Below are positions 1 to 10,941 of a stretch of DNA of 64,000 nt, in pieces. The stretch lies in the NCBI GenBank assembly GCA_030789695.1, contig CM061130.1, positions 11,895,860 through 11,959,859 of the forward strand, in the 5' to 3' direction. A model generated the notes under the pieces. The model had not been told where the DNA came from. It searched no databases and saw only the letters and a program-made list of their open reading frames with translations. This stretch comes from Scilla litardierei (taxonomy: Eukaryota; Streptophyta; Magnoliopsida; Asparagales; Asparagaceae). Both the position numbers and the translations under genes were made by a program. How positions within the stretch are numbered: position 1 is the first letter of the stretch; every line of letters begins with the position of its first letter.

Positions 1-280
1 GGATTTCAGAGAGAATGTTTTATATTTTCCATTATTATGTATGGGTACAATGTTGCTACTTTTGCCAGAAGTCATTTTCTTGTTAAAGCTGTTCTTGCTG
101 CAATGTATTGGTGCATAAACAGACAGCAAAGAGAAATATCCGTACATTTCACTATGGGGCATTTATATGCTTGCATGCTAATGCTACCCCATATTTCTTG
201 TAATTGGACCACGCAATCAATATTTTATGTTAACATAGCCCTACATTTGGTGTAATAGAACTTGTAACTGATATCCATGT
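1..280. other. Unassigned flank left of the copia element
   Basis: AT-rich sequence with no recognisable coding region, RNA gene or repeat. A short ORF at 37-255 has no family resemblance I can see. It may be spacer or the 3' part of something outside the window. Confidence 0.4.
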
Positions 281-1111
281 TGTGGAGAAGTTGGTTTGAT
301 TCGGCGCATGAGAAGCCGTCATAGTGCATACGAGTTATCTTCTGCGCAGAGGTAACTCATCTACGCCTGAATTCGACCTATCTGACTCTGCACAAGTCAG
401 ATACACGAATGATGGACAAGTGGCTTCGTCAGCGCAGTTGGATCGATCGGTTGTCAGTTCAAGTCTGAAGGTCGATCGCTCAGCATTGGGTCGTTGGGCC
501 GTAGCACGGTTAGAGTCCGTGTTTCGGTCTAACGGTCGTATGAAGGCTCGAAGGATGAAGGCTCGTCGCGAGGTTCGGCACTTGGGTCGTTCGACACAGA
601 AGGAAGGTCGATCGGTTGAAGGGAGCCCGTTGGGATGCGGCCCACTTGGAAACGGCGATGGGCCCACTAGGTTGCTGCAACATTAATTGCATAGAGCGGC
701 GATTGGATCGGATGCCGTAATTGTCGGGATCCGTATCCGATGAATTCCTAGCCAATGATGACACCTATTGTAACCTAAGGTTATACATAGTGGGTTTTAG
801 GTTAGGGTTTCGGGTGGAAGCTTTTGTATCCTTTGTGAGAGCCGCCATTTGTTAGAGCCAACTTTGAGAGATTGTAGTGTGAGCTTTTGGGAGAGATTTG
901 TGTGTTCCTTCTTCGTTGGACGAAGAGAGAAGATTTGAATTAATATTTCCCGTTCGTAATAAAGTTCACCGGTATTCCCTTTTGGCCGTCCACGGCCTAA
1001 AAGCAATCTTGTTTGTGCTCTGTTTGTTTGTTGCTGATCTTTCGTCCTCGGTCTCCATGATTCTACGTCTTCCGATGTGCTGTGTCGCAATTGTTGGGCC
1101 TTCGCCGCACA
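281..1111 (+). repeat. 5' LTR of copia-1
   Basis: Direct repeat of 5621-6453, TG...CA bounded, about 831 bp. It should carry the promoter, but I cannot place a convincing TATA box. Confidence 0.88.
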
Positions 1112-1117
1112 ATAAAT

Positions 1118-1130
1118 TGGTATCAGAGCA
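1118..1130 (+). other. Primer-binding site of copia-1 (initiator tRNA-Met type)
   Basis: TGGTATCAGAGCA lies six bases after the LTR end. It is the standard copia primer site complementary to the 3' end of initiator tRNA-Met, and it fixes the + orientation. Confidence 0.9.
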
Positions 1131-1163
1131 TTACGGTGTTGGAGATCAACGTAGAAGGTGAAG

Positions 1164-1975
1164 ATGAGTAGCGGTCGCGATGGCGGTTATTTAAAGGCGC
1201 CGACTTCTGGGTATTATTCATCTTCTCGGACTATTATGTCTAACACAAAGTTCGAAATTGAGAAGTTTGATGGTAAAATCAACTTCAGTATGTGGAGATG
1301 CGTATCATGGATATCATGAACCAACTTGGTCAAGATATCGCATTGGACGAGAAGCCGGCGGGTTTGTCTGATCAGGAGTGGAGAACTCTGAATCAGAGTG
1401 CATGTGGTACCATCTGTCTGTATTTGTCAAAGGAAAAGAAATACCCATATATGGAGTAGACAAGTGCAAGCAAGTTGTGGAAGGAGCTCGGCGACAAGTA
1501 CATGAAGAACATCCAGAACCGGCTGCACTTGAAGAAGAAGTTTTTCGGTTTGAAATTAGCCGATAGGGTTTCTATGGAGGAACAATTCGACTACTACTAC
1601 AAGCTTCTTACTGACCTGAGGAACATCGACGTGAAGGTTGATGAAGACAAGGCGACGATCCTCCTCAATTCTCTACCCATCGAGTATGAGTACTTGGTGT
1701 CGGTTCTTACTTATGGTAAGGAATCGATCACATTCGAAGAGGTGTCCAATGCTCTGATGAGCAACGGGTTCAGCAAGAACGATGTGGACACCAACAACCG
1801 AGCTTCGAGCGACGCTCTTACGGTCATACGGGTCGTAATATTGAGAAGGGTAAAGAAAGAAGGGGGTATTTCAGATCTAAGTCCAGAGACAAGACGAGAG
1901 GCCCTCAGTGCAAGGTGGTGAAGGACCAATGTGCTTTTTGTCAAGAAAGAGGACATTGGGTCAAAGACTGACCCA
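1164..1975 (+). pseudogene. Broken copia gag
   Basis: The reading starts MSSGRDGGYLKAP at 1164 and contains a typical gag start (KFDGKINFSMW). It then shifts frame repeatedly. A second stretch (1475-1921) matches the UBN2-type gag core, with LWKELGDKYMKN- and LNSLPIEYE-like segments. A CX2CX4HX4C zinc knuckle follows (CAFCQERGHWVKD), but its last cysteine codon is a TGA stop at 1969-1971. Gag packages the element's RNA; this copy cannot. Confidence 0.8.
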
Positions 1976-3500
1976 AGGCGAAGAAGAAGCACGTCACAAC
2001 TGCCAATGTTGTTAAGGGCATTGAGGTCGAGGAGTATGTATTGGTCGGTGTTTCGGAGGGCGTGACGTCAGATGGTTTGGTGCTTGACTCAGGGTGCTCG
2101 TTCCATATGACGTCACATAGAGAATACTTTACGACTTTCAGAGAAGGTGGTAAGTATACGGTCTTGCTGGGCGATGACCGAGCCTGTAGCACGACAGACG
2201 TCGGGACAGTGGATGAAGATGGGCGATGGTGTTATACGAGACATCAAGGAGGTGCGCTTTGTTCCCGACCTAAGGCGCAATCTTATATCTCTCGATTCAC
2301 TCGAAGCTAAGGGTTGTCGAGTGACCATGGAGAATGGAGCTTTGAGGGTGACCAGAGGAGTAATAATCGCGACGAAGGGGAAGCGCCAAGGAAACCTCTA
2401 TTACTTGGATGGTTCGGTCGTAGCTGGCACAGTGACTCTGACTCGTGAGGCTGAGGTGAACGACTCAATGTTATGACACATGCGACTAGATCATGTGGGC
2501 GAGACAGCATTGCAGAAGCTTATCGTTGGGGGTCGTCTAAAAGGAGCAAAGACCGGGAAGATTGAGTTCTTCGAGCACTGTGTTTGGGAAATAGACACGT
2601 GCTTCATTTGGGACGGCCATCCAAAGTACGAAGGAAACACTTGACTTTGTACACACCGACGTATGTGGTCCGAGTAGAACGGCCTCATTGGGAGGGAAAC
2701 ACTACTTTGTGCCGTTTATCTACGATTTCTCACGCATTGTATGAGTGTTTCCACTGAAGTCGAAGGATCAAGTTCTTAGCACTTTCATCGAGTGGAAGAA
2801 GCTGATCGAGACTCAGACTGGTAGAGACAATGGTGGTGAGTATATGTCAGATATCTTTGAGAAGTTTTGCAGATCAGAAAGGATACAAAGACACTACATC
2901 GTTGCTTGTACGTTGTAGCAGAATGAGGGTAGCAGAGAAGATGAATCGAACTTTTCTAGAGAAAGTTCGATGCATGCTATCTACTGCTGACCTATCGAAG
3001 GAGTTTTGGGCAGCGGCTTTGTCGTATGCGACTTACTTTGTCAATCGGCTACCATCTGCTGCATTGGAAGGAAGACATCCTTTGGCGGTATGGTCGGAAA
3101 AGCCAGTTTCTGATTATGGATCACCTCGAGTTTGGGGTTATCTAAGTTTTTATGCCGTGAAGGAAGACAAACTCGATGCTCGAGCCAAGAAAGCCATCTT
3201 CTTGGGCTTCAGCAGTGGTGTCAAGGATATCGATTATGGTGTTCGACACAGAAGAAGGTGATCCTGAGTAGAGACATAATTTTTGATGAGTCGGCGTTAC
3301 TAAAGGAGTAAGAACCAAAGGTGGAGGTCAAACAGACAATTAAAGTAGGTCTTCGACAACGTGTCTGATACTCTACAACGATCGATCGACGACTAAAATC
3401 GACCCACACCAGAAGTAGCAGAAGGCGGGCTCCCGGCCGTCGATGGTGTAGTTGGTGCCTCAAGCTCAGTTGGTGGAGATAGCTCGTCTCCAAGGGTCGT
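1976..3500 (+). pseudogene. Broken copia protease and integrase
   Basis: An aspartic protease signature (VLDSGCSFHM) lies at about 2080-2110. It is followed by a GAG-pre-integrase region (HMRLDHVGETALQKL, about 2476-2525). Integrase core remnants lie from about 2640 to 3250, including a VCGPSRTASLGG-like stretch, and ORF 2830-3261 keeps the segment VNRLPSAALEG and the AKKAIFLGFSSGVKD motif. A stop at 2474-2476 sits where copia proteins usually have Trp. Several frameshifts separate the pieces, so no active integrase is expected. Confidence 0.8.
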
Positions 3501-5355
3501 TCAGTCGAAAGGATTTCCCAGCAGTGTCGAGACTGAGACGTGAGATAAGGAAACCTACAAAGTACTCGGAGTTGGTTTCATTTGCCTTTCTCGCAGTATG
3601 TATCGATGTTCCTAACTCGTTCGATGAGGTGGATCAATCTAAAGACCCGAAGCGATGGAGAAGTGCGATGGACGAAGAGCTGGAATCATTGGCGAAGAAC
3701 AACACATGGGATCTCGTGGAGCTTCCAAACGGCAAAAAGGCAATTAGGTGTAAGTGGGTCTACACCAAGAAGCTAGTGGTCGAATCAAGAGATGTTCGTT
3801 ACCAGGCTCGCCTCGTAGCGAAGGGCTTCGCACAGAGAGAATGTATCGATTACATGAAGTGTTCTCTCCAGTGGTTAAGCGTATCTCGATTCGGATCCTG
3901 TTGGCATTGGTTACACAGTTTGACCTTGAACTTGTGCAGCTGGATGTCAAGACGACATTCTTGCTTGGAGAGCTTGAAAAGGAGATCTATATAGCTCAGC
4001 CCGATGGCTTTGTGAGTGATGACGGTCGTGCATGTCGGCTGAAGAAGTCACTCTATGGGTTGAAGCAATCACCACGACAGAGGTATAAGCGTTTTGAACG
4101 CTTTATGACAGATGATCAAGGGTATGTTCGCAGTTCCTATGATCATTGCGTGTTCAATCGGAAGTTGGTTGACATGTCCTTCACTAGCTTCTGCTTTATG
4201 TTGATGATATGCTCATAGATTTATCGAATAAAGAGGAGATTCAAAGATGAAGTCTCAGTTGAGTTCTGCATTTGAGATGAAGGATCTCGGTGATGCACTG
4301 AGGATTCTTGGGATGGAGATTATAAGAGATCGAAGTGAAGGTACTGTTCATCTTTCACAGAGTCACTATTTGAAGTCTGTTATACAGAAGTTTGGCTGTG
4401 CAAAGATGAAAACCGTAGTTACTCCGCTTGCACCTCACTTCAAGCTGAGTGCTGAGCAGTGTCCGAAGAACGAAGAGGAGAAGAAGCTCATGTCGAGCGT
4501 ACCGTATGCCAATGCGGTTGGGGCCTTGATGTACGCAATGGTATGAACTCTACCGGATCTATCACATGCAATCAGCATGGTAAGTAGATACATGCACAAC
4601 CAGGGGAGAGATCACTGGCGAGCATTGCAGTGGATCTTGCGTTACATCAATGGCATAGTTGACGTCAGACTCACTTACATCCGAAGTGTTCATGGTCCGC
4701 ACACTATCGGGTATGTCGATTCCGACTTTGTAAGCGACTTAGATGGGAGACGATTGATGACAGGCTATGTCTTTACCCTGTCTGATGCTCCAATATGTTG
4801 GCGGAGTATTCTTCGGTCTACATTGGTCTTGTCTACTACGGTGGCAGAGTATATGGTATTGACTGAAGCGATGAACGAGATGATATGGCTGATGGGTCTG
4901 ATGATGATCTGGGAGGCTACCAAGAGAGGTACAATGTCCATTGTGGTAGCCAGAGTGCAGTGCACTTGGCTAAGAATCAAGTCTTCCATGCTCATACGAA
5001 GCATATCGACGTTTGATTTCACTTTGTCAGGGACTGTGGCATTGACTGAAGCGGTGAAGGAGACGATATGGCTGATGGGTCTGATGGATGATCTGGCAGG
5101 CTACCAAGAGAGGTACATTGTGATAGCCAGAGTGCAGTGCAATTGTCTAAGAATCAAGTCTTCCATGCTCATACGAAGCATATCGACGTTCGATTCCACT
5201 TTGTCAGGGACAATGTAGGAGAAGAAGACCACGACATCAACTTGTTGAAGATCAGACCAAATGACAACCCGACAGACATGCTGACGAAGATTGTATCGGG
5301 AGTCAAGTTTAAGCATTGTTTGGACTTTCTCAGTGTGGTTCCTCTAAGAAGTTGA
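3501..5355 (+). pseudogene. Broken copia reverse transcriptase and RNase H
   Basis: The RT region is recognisable from KDPKRWRSAMDEELESL (about 3640) through ARLVAKGFAQRE, FDLELVQLDVKTTFLLGEL and the YVDDML catalytic motif encoded at about 4197-4217. RNase H follows (GYVDSDFVSDLDGRR, then LSTTVAEYMVLTEA). The frame changes between 3754-4218, 4247-4546 and 4577-5218. The RNase H end contains an exact-register internal duplication, listed separately. The gene ends with the usual MLTKIVSG-type tail near 5320. Confidence 0.85.
4858..5215 (+). repeat. Tandem duplication within RNase H of copia-1
   Basis: Two adjacent copies of about 183 bp (4858-5040 and 5041-5215), both beginning ATTGACTGAAGCG and both ending in the CATATCGACGTT...CACTTTGTCAGGGAC segment. 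The unit is a whole number of codons and preserves the frame, so the two halves appear as a repeated protein stretch. Confidence 0.88.
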
Positions 5356-5607
5356 CGTCGACCCCAGGAGGGGGCATTGAGTCTCGATGGATCTAGTTGA
5401 GGCTCGGTGGAGCCAGTCGTAGTCCTTAAAGACATTTGGACTCGTGAGAGAGTCAACCAGTCTCAGGATGAGATAGTCGCAGCTCTGGCGAAGCATTTTG
5501 GTCATTCGGGACATTTGGTTCTTTGGAACAAAATTAGGGGGGAACACCATTCGATGCTCAATCAAGGTCAGTGAGAGTTGTCTGTTCGAGAGAGACTCGA
5601 ATCTCGC

Positions 5608-5620
5608 TAAGGTGGAGATT
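5608..5620 (+). other. Polypurine tract of copia-1
   Basis: TAAGGTGGAGATT sits immediately before the 3' LTR. It is a typical copia plus-strand priming tract. Confidence 0.8.
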
Positions 5621-6453
5621 TGTGGAGAAGTTGGCTCGATTCGGCGCACGAGAAGCAGTCGTAGTGCATACGAGTTATCTTGTGCAGAGGTAACTTGTCT
5701 GTGCCTGGATTCGACCTATCTGACTCTACACATGTCAGATACGAGGATGCTGGGCAAGTGGCTTCGTCAACGTAGTTGGGTTGATCGGTCGTTAGTTCAA
5801 GTTTGAAGGTCGATCGTTCAACATTGGGTTGTTGGGTCGTAGCGCGGTTAAAGTCCATGTTTCGGTCGAACGGTCGTATGAAGGCTCGAAGGATGAAGGC
5901 TCGTATGCGAGGCTCGGCACTTGGGTCGTTCGACACATAAGGAAGGTCGAGCGGTCGAAGGGAGCCCATTGGGATGCGACCCACTAGGAAGCGGCGATGA
6001 GCCCACTAGGACGCTGCAGCATTAATTGTGTTGAGCGGTGATTAGATCTGATGTCGTAATTGTCGGGATCCGTATTTGATGAATTCCTAGCCAATGATGA
6101 CACATATTGTAACATAGGGTTATAAATAGTGGGTTTTAGGTTAGGGTTTGTGTGTGGAACATTTTTTGTATCCTTTGTGAGAGCTGCCATTTGTTAGAGC
6201 CAACTTTGAGAGATTATAGCGTGAGCTTTTGGGAGAGACGTGTATGCTTCTTCTTCGTTTGACGAAGAGAGAAGATTTGTATTGCGCTTTGCCTTTTGTA
6301 ATAAAGTTCACCGGTGTTTCCTCTTGGCTGTCCACAGACTAAAAGCAATCTTATTTGTGCACTGTTTGTTCGTTGTTGATCTTACGTTCTTGGTCTCCAC
6401 GATCCTGTGTATTCCGACGTGCTGTGTCGCGATTGCTGGGCCTTCGCCGCACA
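5621..6453 (+). repeat. 3' LTR of copia-1
   Basis: Direct repeat of 281-1111 with many substitutions and small indels. It ends in the shared CCTTCGCCGCACA. Confidence 0.88.
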
Positions 6454-9203
6454 ACGTTTTGGAGATCCGAGACTTGTTTCGAGAGAAATTAAAATTTTTT
6501 TGAGATAAAGGGTTTAGGATACGAATTATGAGAGATTGGTGAAGAATAATGTTAAAAGAATAAGTCTAATTCTTATGTGGTGACTAATGATTGACATTCA
6601 CATTAATTATCCATATCATTTAGTTAAATTTTTAGGCTTGAAAATAGCAAGTTTTAGATAGTTTAGATAAATTAGAAAAATAAATGGCCTAGATAGATTT
6701 TAGATCTCATATACATATTTAAAAATAAATTAAAAAATGTAAAATGCCTTTGTTATGAGAAAAAAGAGGGCAATATTTGCTTTCAAGAGTACTATGGATT
6801 GTGGTCAAAGTTCTTATTACTGTAAGGAAACCATGGGAAGAACTTTAATAGTTAAACAACTTATATTATTTTAATGTGCTTATTATAAATTGTTTAATTA
6901 AAATATTTATCCGAAAGTTATCATTTTTATTTGTTTTATAGTTAATGATAATCTCCCAAAAAATATTGAATCAAAATAAAAGTCTCTTTTATACAAAACT
7001 ACGTGTCACCTGCATTCTTGATTCTTAAATGACTTGTAAATGGAAAACCACTTCATATTCTATATCTAACTGTAAAACAAAGGGGTTCACAACCTTAGAA
7101 AAATTGGCGCAAAGAAATCACATTAATTGTGTTTGTGTTTGCATTGCTAAGATTACTAGTGAGCTTTGTGTCACGGGTGTAGGTTTTGGTTGAGAATAAC
7201 ACGTTCAGTTGATTCACGCCCCGGTTTTGCTAGGGGCTGATACTTTCTTTGAAAACTTAGGTTTCGGCCGAAACAATAACGAAACGGCAAAAACCCCCAA
7301 GTAACATCCAAGAAGAAATCTTAGACCCAAATCTTCTAAAACCCCAAAGAAAGTTTGAAGAAACATATAAATAAAGGGAGAAGGAGAATAAAGATCCTTA
7401 AACTACAACCTCAGAAACCCAAAAACAATGATATAAGCAAGAGAAAGAGAAAGAGAAAGAAATAGAAATGGAAAGAGAAGCAATATTCACATGGATATCT
7501 TCGTGACCAATGGCTGCTCCTTTGATCTTGCCTTCTCATCTATTGCTTCGAGCATGTGATATCTCCCCAAGCTTGCTCTCTTTGCTTCAAGCTTTTGACA
7601 TTCCCTCAATGTTGACTTTTTGTCTGATGCTTCGATCTTGTTCTCTTGCCACGTCGATCAATCTCACTGGTTCAATCTCTCCCACTATTTCTATCTGCTT
7701 GTAGCATCGCGCATACGCACACTCTCACGCTTTGTTACAAAAAACGTGAAGATGCCAAAATTTGATGATAAGTACCGATGGGTGTGGGTTAGGATTAAAA
7801 AAATCGAGATCAAAAGGGGTCTAAAGAACATGAACTTGCATTTAGGAGTTAAGTGGATGGAACTTCAAACATGAGTAATTTTATTGGAGGCAGCAATTGT
7901 TTTCTTGGAGAAGATGCAGCAGCATATATATAGGGGTAAGAATGGGGCTGAGAGATGAAATTATGACGGCATTGGATGCCATTTTCATCTAACTCTTGCC
8001 ATCGCTCGTTGCCAAACAGAGCAATTTGATGTTAACTTTCGCGTGTTACAAAAAGCACATGATCAATATCTCCTTACACATTTGTTTATATCCAATATCT
8101 CCTGACACGTGTTTACATCCACGTGTTTATATCCTTATGTAATCTAGTAAAACACACAAAACAGTCGTACAATGACAAATGTTGATGAAAATGTCATGCA
8201 TGAGATTCACCGAATAAAATCGCAAATATAGACTAGTGAAGGAACTCTTGGGATGAAACATATTTCTTCAGAAACATTATACCACACTAACGACCATCAC
8301 CAATACAACGATGCTAAGATCCAAACCTTGAACAGTATAGGATAAAGGCAACTAAAATTTGACCTCCAAGTTTGAAAAGTTGTCAACTCTAAAACAATGA
8401 TGATCATCTGCCAAAGATAATATATCAAACATATGTTTTCGTTAAGTGCCGTTGTGCTAATTCGTCAATACACATTTTACTACAAGCTGAATAGAAGAAA
8501 ACCACATCTCATGCCTAAAAGTATGGCAGAGACAAACATAGAATAATAACATTAGTAAAAAAAATCCAATAATGAGTTATTACTTAAATAAACTTTAAAG
8601 AGTACAAGGTACAGATGATCTATACAAATTGTATATCAAATAACAAACAATCTCTGAGCACCACAAGGCCATGCGTATCAGTTAAAATAATTTATTTGGA
8701 TTGTCATTGAAGCATATGGGTAGCACTCGAATCATTCCATGAACAAGTGCCCAAGTTTATAAATCTATTTATTTATTTAAAGCCATGCCCACGTAAAATT
8801 CTGGAACTAAGTGTTATGCAAAATTCACCTCTTCAAGGTACTGTTGAATCAGTAAAGATGAAAAGAGGACCACACATTTCAAAGCCGGTTAACAACTCAA
8901 AATTTACTATATAATTAGTTGTGCAAAAGAAATAGGCTCACAATCTATGTTGTTGTTACCTCTCCAACATATTGCGCCTCTCAAATGAGAATTCAAGTAT
9001 CAATATCCATGAGATTAAATTCACCTTGAATCATAAAACTTCTTGTATCAACCCTGATTTTATACTCTTCAGAAGATCAATACCAACTACAACAGACCAA
9101 GTAGGTAAAAATGTGTGAACTAAAAAAATATGTATTGCATTTGACATTTTTTTTGGTTCATAAAATAATATCTAAAAAAGATAGCTAGTCCTCTCCCTAT
9201 TAA
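6454..9203. other. AT-rich spacer
   Basis: No coding region with family resemblance. A stretch at about 7190-7960 is richer in C and resembles transposon untranslated sequence (AGAGAAAGAGAAAGAGAAAG purine run at about 7440), but I could not find a paired copy or ends. The rest is anonymous AT-rich DNA. Confidence 0.4.
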
Positions 9204-9394
9204 GGGTAAATTGCAGAAAAATACCCTCACGGTTGGGCCATTTTACGTAAATATCCTGACGTTTATTTTCATCAAAATATATACCCAATCGTTTTTCGAT
9301 GCTTTTAAGTTGATGCCTTTTTTAATTTTCCGACGCTTTTAAGTTGATGCCTTTTTTATAAGTTAATACTCTGACGTTTGGGCCTTTTATAGCA

Positions 9395-9846
9395 CCCTGA
9401 ATTGGGTGTGTCTATTGGGGTGGGTGGGTGCATGGGTGTGGGGGGTGTGCACGCATTGGGGGTGTGCATGGGGGTGGGGGTGGGTGTGTGCATGGGTGGG
9501 TGGGTGTGTGAATGGGGGTGTGTGCATGGGGTGGGTGAGTGTGCATGGGTGGATGTGTGCATGGGTGGGTGGGTGTGGGCATGTGGTGTGTGCATGGGGT
9601 GGGTTGGTGCATGAGTTTGTGTGTGGGTGTGTGCGTACATGGGGGTGGGTGTGGGCATGGGTGCGTGGGCATGGGGTTGGTGGGTGTGTGCATTGGGTGC
9701 GTGTGTGTGCATTGGTGTGGGTGTGTGTATTGGGTGCGTGCGTGTGTGCATGGGTGTGTGTGCATTGGGGTGGGTTGGTGCATGGGGGTGGGTGTGGGCA
9801 TGGAGTGGGTGTGTATTGGGTGTGTGTGTGCATTGGGTGGGTTAGT
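9395..9846 (+). repeat. G/T-rich minisatellite half
   Basis: Degenerate array of units such as GGGTGTGTGCATGGGTGGG. Dense runs such as GGGGTGGGTGGGTGCATGGG fit the G-quadruplex pattern. Long ORFs here are artefacts of the repeat in all frames. Confidence 0.9.
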
Positions 9847-9900
9847 GCATGTGTGATCGTCTACCTTATAGTGCCCAGATTGAGCCAATACGTCAACAGG

Positions 9901-10531
9901 TCACACACGCCCATGCACCCACCCACCCCAAGCACACACCCCATGCACACAATCCACCCATGCACGCACACCCACCCCATGTACACAACCCACACACCCA
10001 CACCCACACATGCCCACCCCCACCCAGGCACACACTCACCCTAAGCACACACCCCCTATGTGCACAAACCCCAAGCACACAACCCACCAACCCACGCAGA
10101 CATACACACACACACACACACACACACTCTCCCCACAATGCCCACACCCACCCACCCATGCACACACACATACACCCATTAATCACACACCCCACACACC
10201 CCATGCACACACCCTCCAACCACACCCACACACAACCCCCCATGCACACATACCACCCATGCACACAACCCATCCACCCACACTCATAAACACACCCACC
10301 CATCCATGCACACACACCCCCACCCCAAGCGCACACACCCCACGCACACCCACCCCCACCCGAAGCACACACCCCCACGCACACATACCCCCACCCACCC
10401 ACCCACCCACCCACTCACCCATGCACACACACCCAACGACACACACCCACCCGCAAGCACACGCATGCACAACACACCCACCCCACACATGAATGCACAC
10501 TCACCCACTCACCCACCCCATGCACCATCCC
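9901..10531 (-). repeat. A/C-rich minisatellite half (same unit, opposite strand)
   Basis: The same unit as 9395-9846 now reads on the minus strand (CACCCACCCATGCACACACC-like). About 50 bp of non-repetitive DNA separates the halves, so together they form a large imperfect palindrome of simple repeats. Confidence 0.9.
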
Positions 10532-10534
10532 ACT

Positions 10535-10765
10535 CGAGAGAGAGAATTGGGGGGAGAAAGAAAGAGAATCGGTAGTGAGATTCGGTGTAGAGAGAAAGAG
10601 AGAGAATCAGAAGAGAGAGTAGAGAGAATCTGTAGAGAGCGATATATATATCATCGATACAGAGAGAGATTCGGTATATAGAGAGAAAGAGAGAGAATCG
10701 GTAGAGAGAGAGAGAGGAGAGAGAATCGGGAGAGAGAGAGAATCTGTGTATAGAGAGAGAAGAGA
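10535..10765 (+). repeat. GA-rich tandem repeat (AGAGAGAATCGGTAGAGAG type)
   Basis: Degenerate purine-rich repeats adjoin the C-rich minisatellite. They may form a polypurine/polypyrimidine tract. Confidence 0.85.
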
Positions 10766-10941
10766 CATCAAAGTATTTACATAAAAATGGCCCAAACGTG
10801 AGAGAGAGATGGGCAAAATGGTCCAATTTAACACCGTCAGCCCATTTTCCGCTACATGATATCAATTTGTCACAAAATGAACCTCAGGGTATTTACGTAA
10901 AAAATGGTCCAAACGTGAGGGTATTTTTATGCAATTAACCC

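Larger units (their letters stand above)
281..6453 (+). mobile_element. Degenerate Ty1/copia LTR retrotransposon (copia-1)
   Basis: Two similar ~830-bp repeats, both starting TGTGGAGAAG and ending CCTTCGCCGCACA, flank a region with copia domains in the order gag, protease, integrase, reverse transcriptase, RNase H. A tRNA-Met-type primer site follows the left LTR and a purine tract precedes the right LTR. The LTRs differ at many positions and the internal frame is broken many times, so the copy is old and cannot make its own proteins. I did not find a clean 5-bp target duplication: CATGT lies on the left and ACGTT on the right. Confidence 0.92.
9204..10941. mobile_element. Non-autonomous MULE-type element carrying a minisatellite
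   Basis: The ends are imperfect inverted repeats of about 75 bp: GGGTAAATTGCAGAAAAATA at the left matches the reverse complement of the right end, GGGTTAATTGCATAAAAATA. Flanks CCCTATTAA (9195-9203) and CTCTATTAA (10943-10951) look like a 9-bp target duplication with one mismatch, as expected for Mutator-like elements. There is no transposase inside. The interior is a strand-switching GT/AC-rich minisatellite plus a GA-rich tract. Confidence 0.72.

Noticed and set aside
1118..1130. tRNA-related sequence
   Set aside because: It is a retrotransposon primer site complementary to a tRNA end, not a tRNA gene. I found no cloverleaf-like gene in the window.
276..6459. Target duplication for copia-1
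   Set aside because: CATGT on the left and ACGTT on the right do not match; mutation or a boundary error is possible.
9356..10500. Several long overlapping ORFs on both strands
   Set aside because: They are made only of His/Thr/Pro or Gly/Val/Cys repeats from the minisatellite and are open in many frames.
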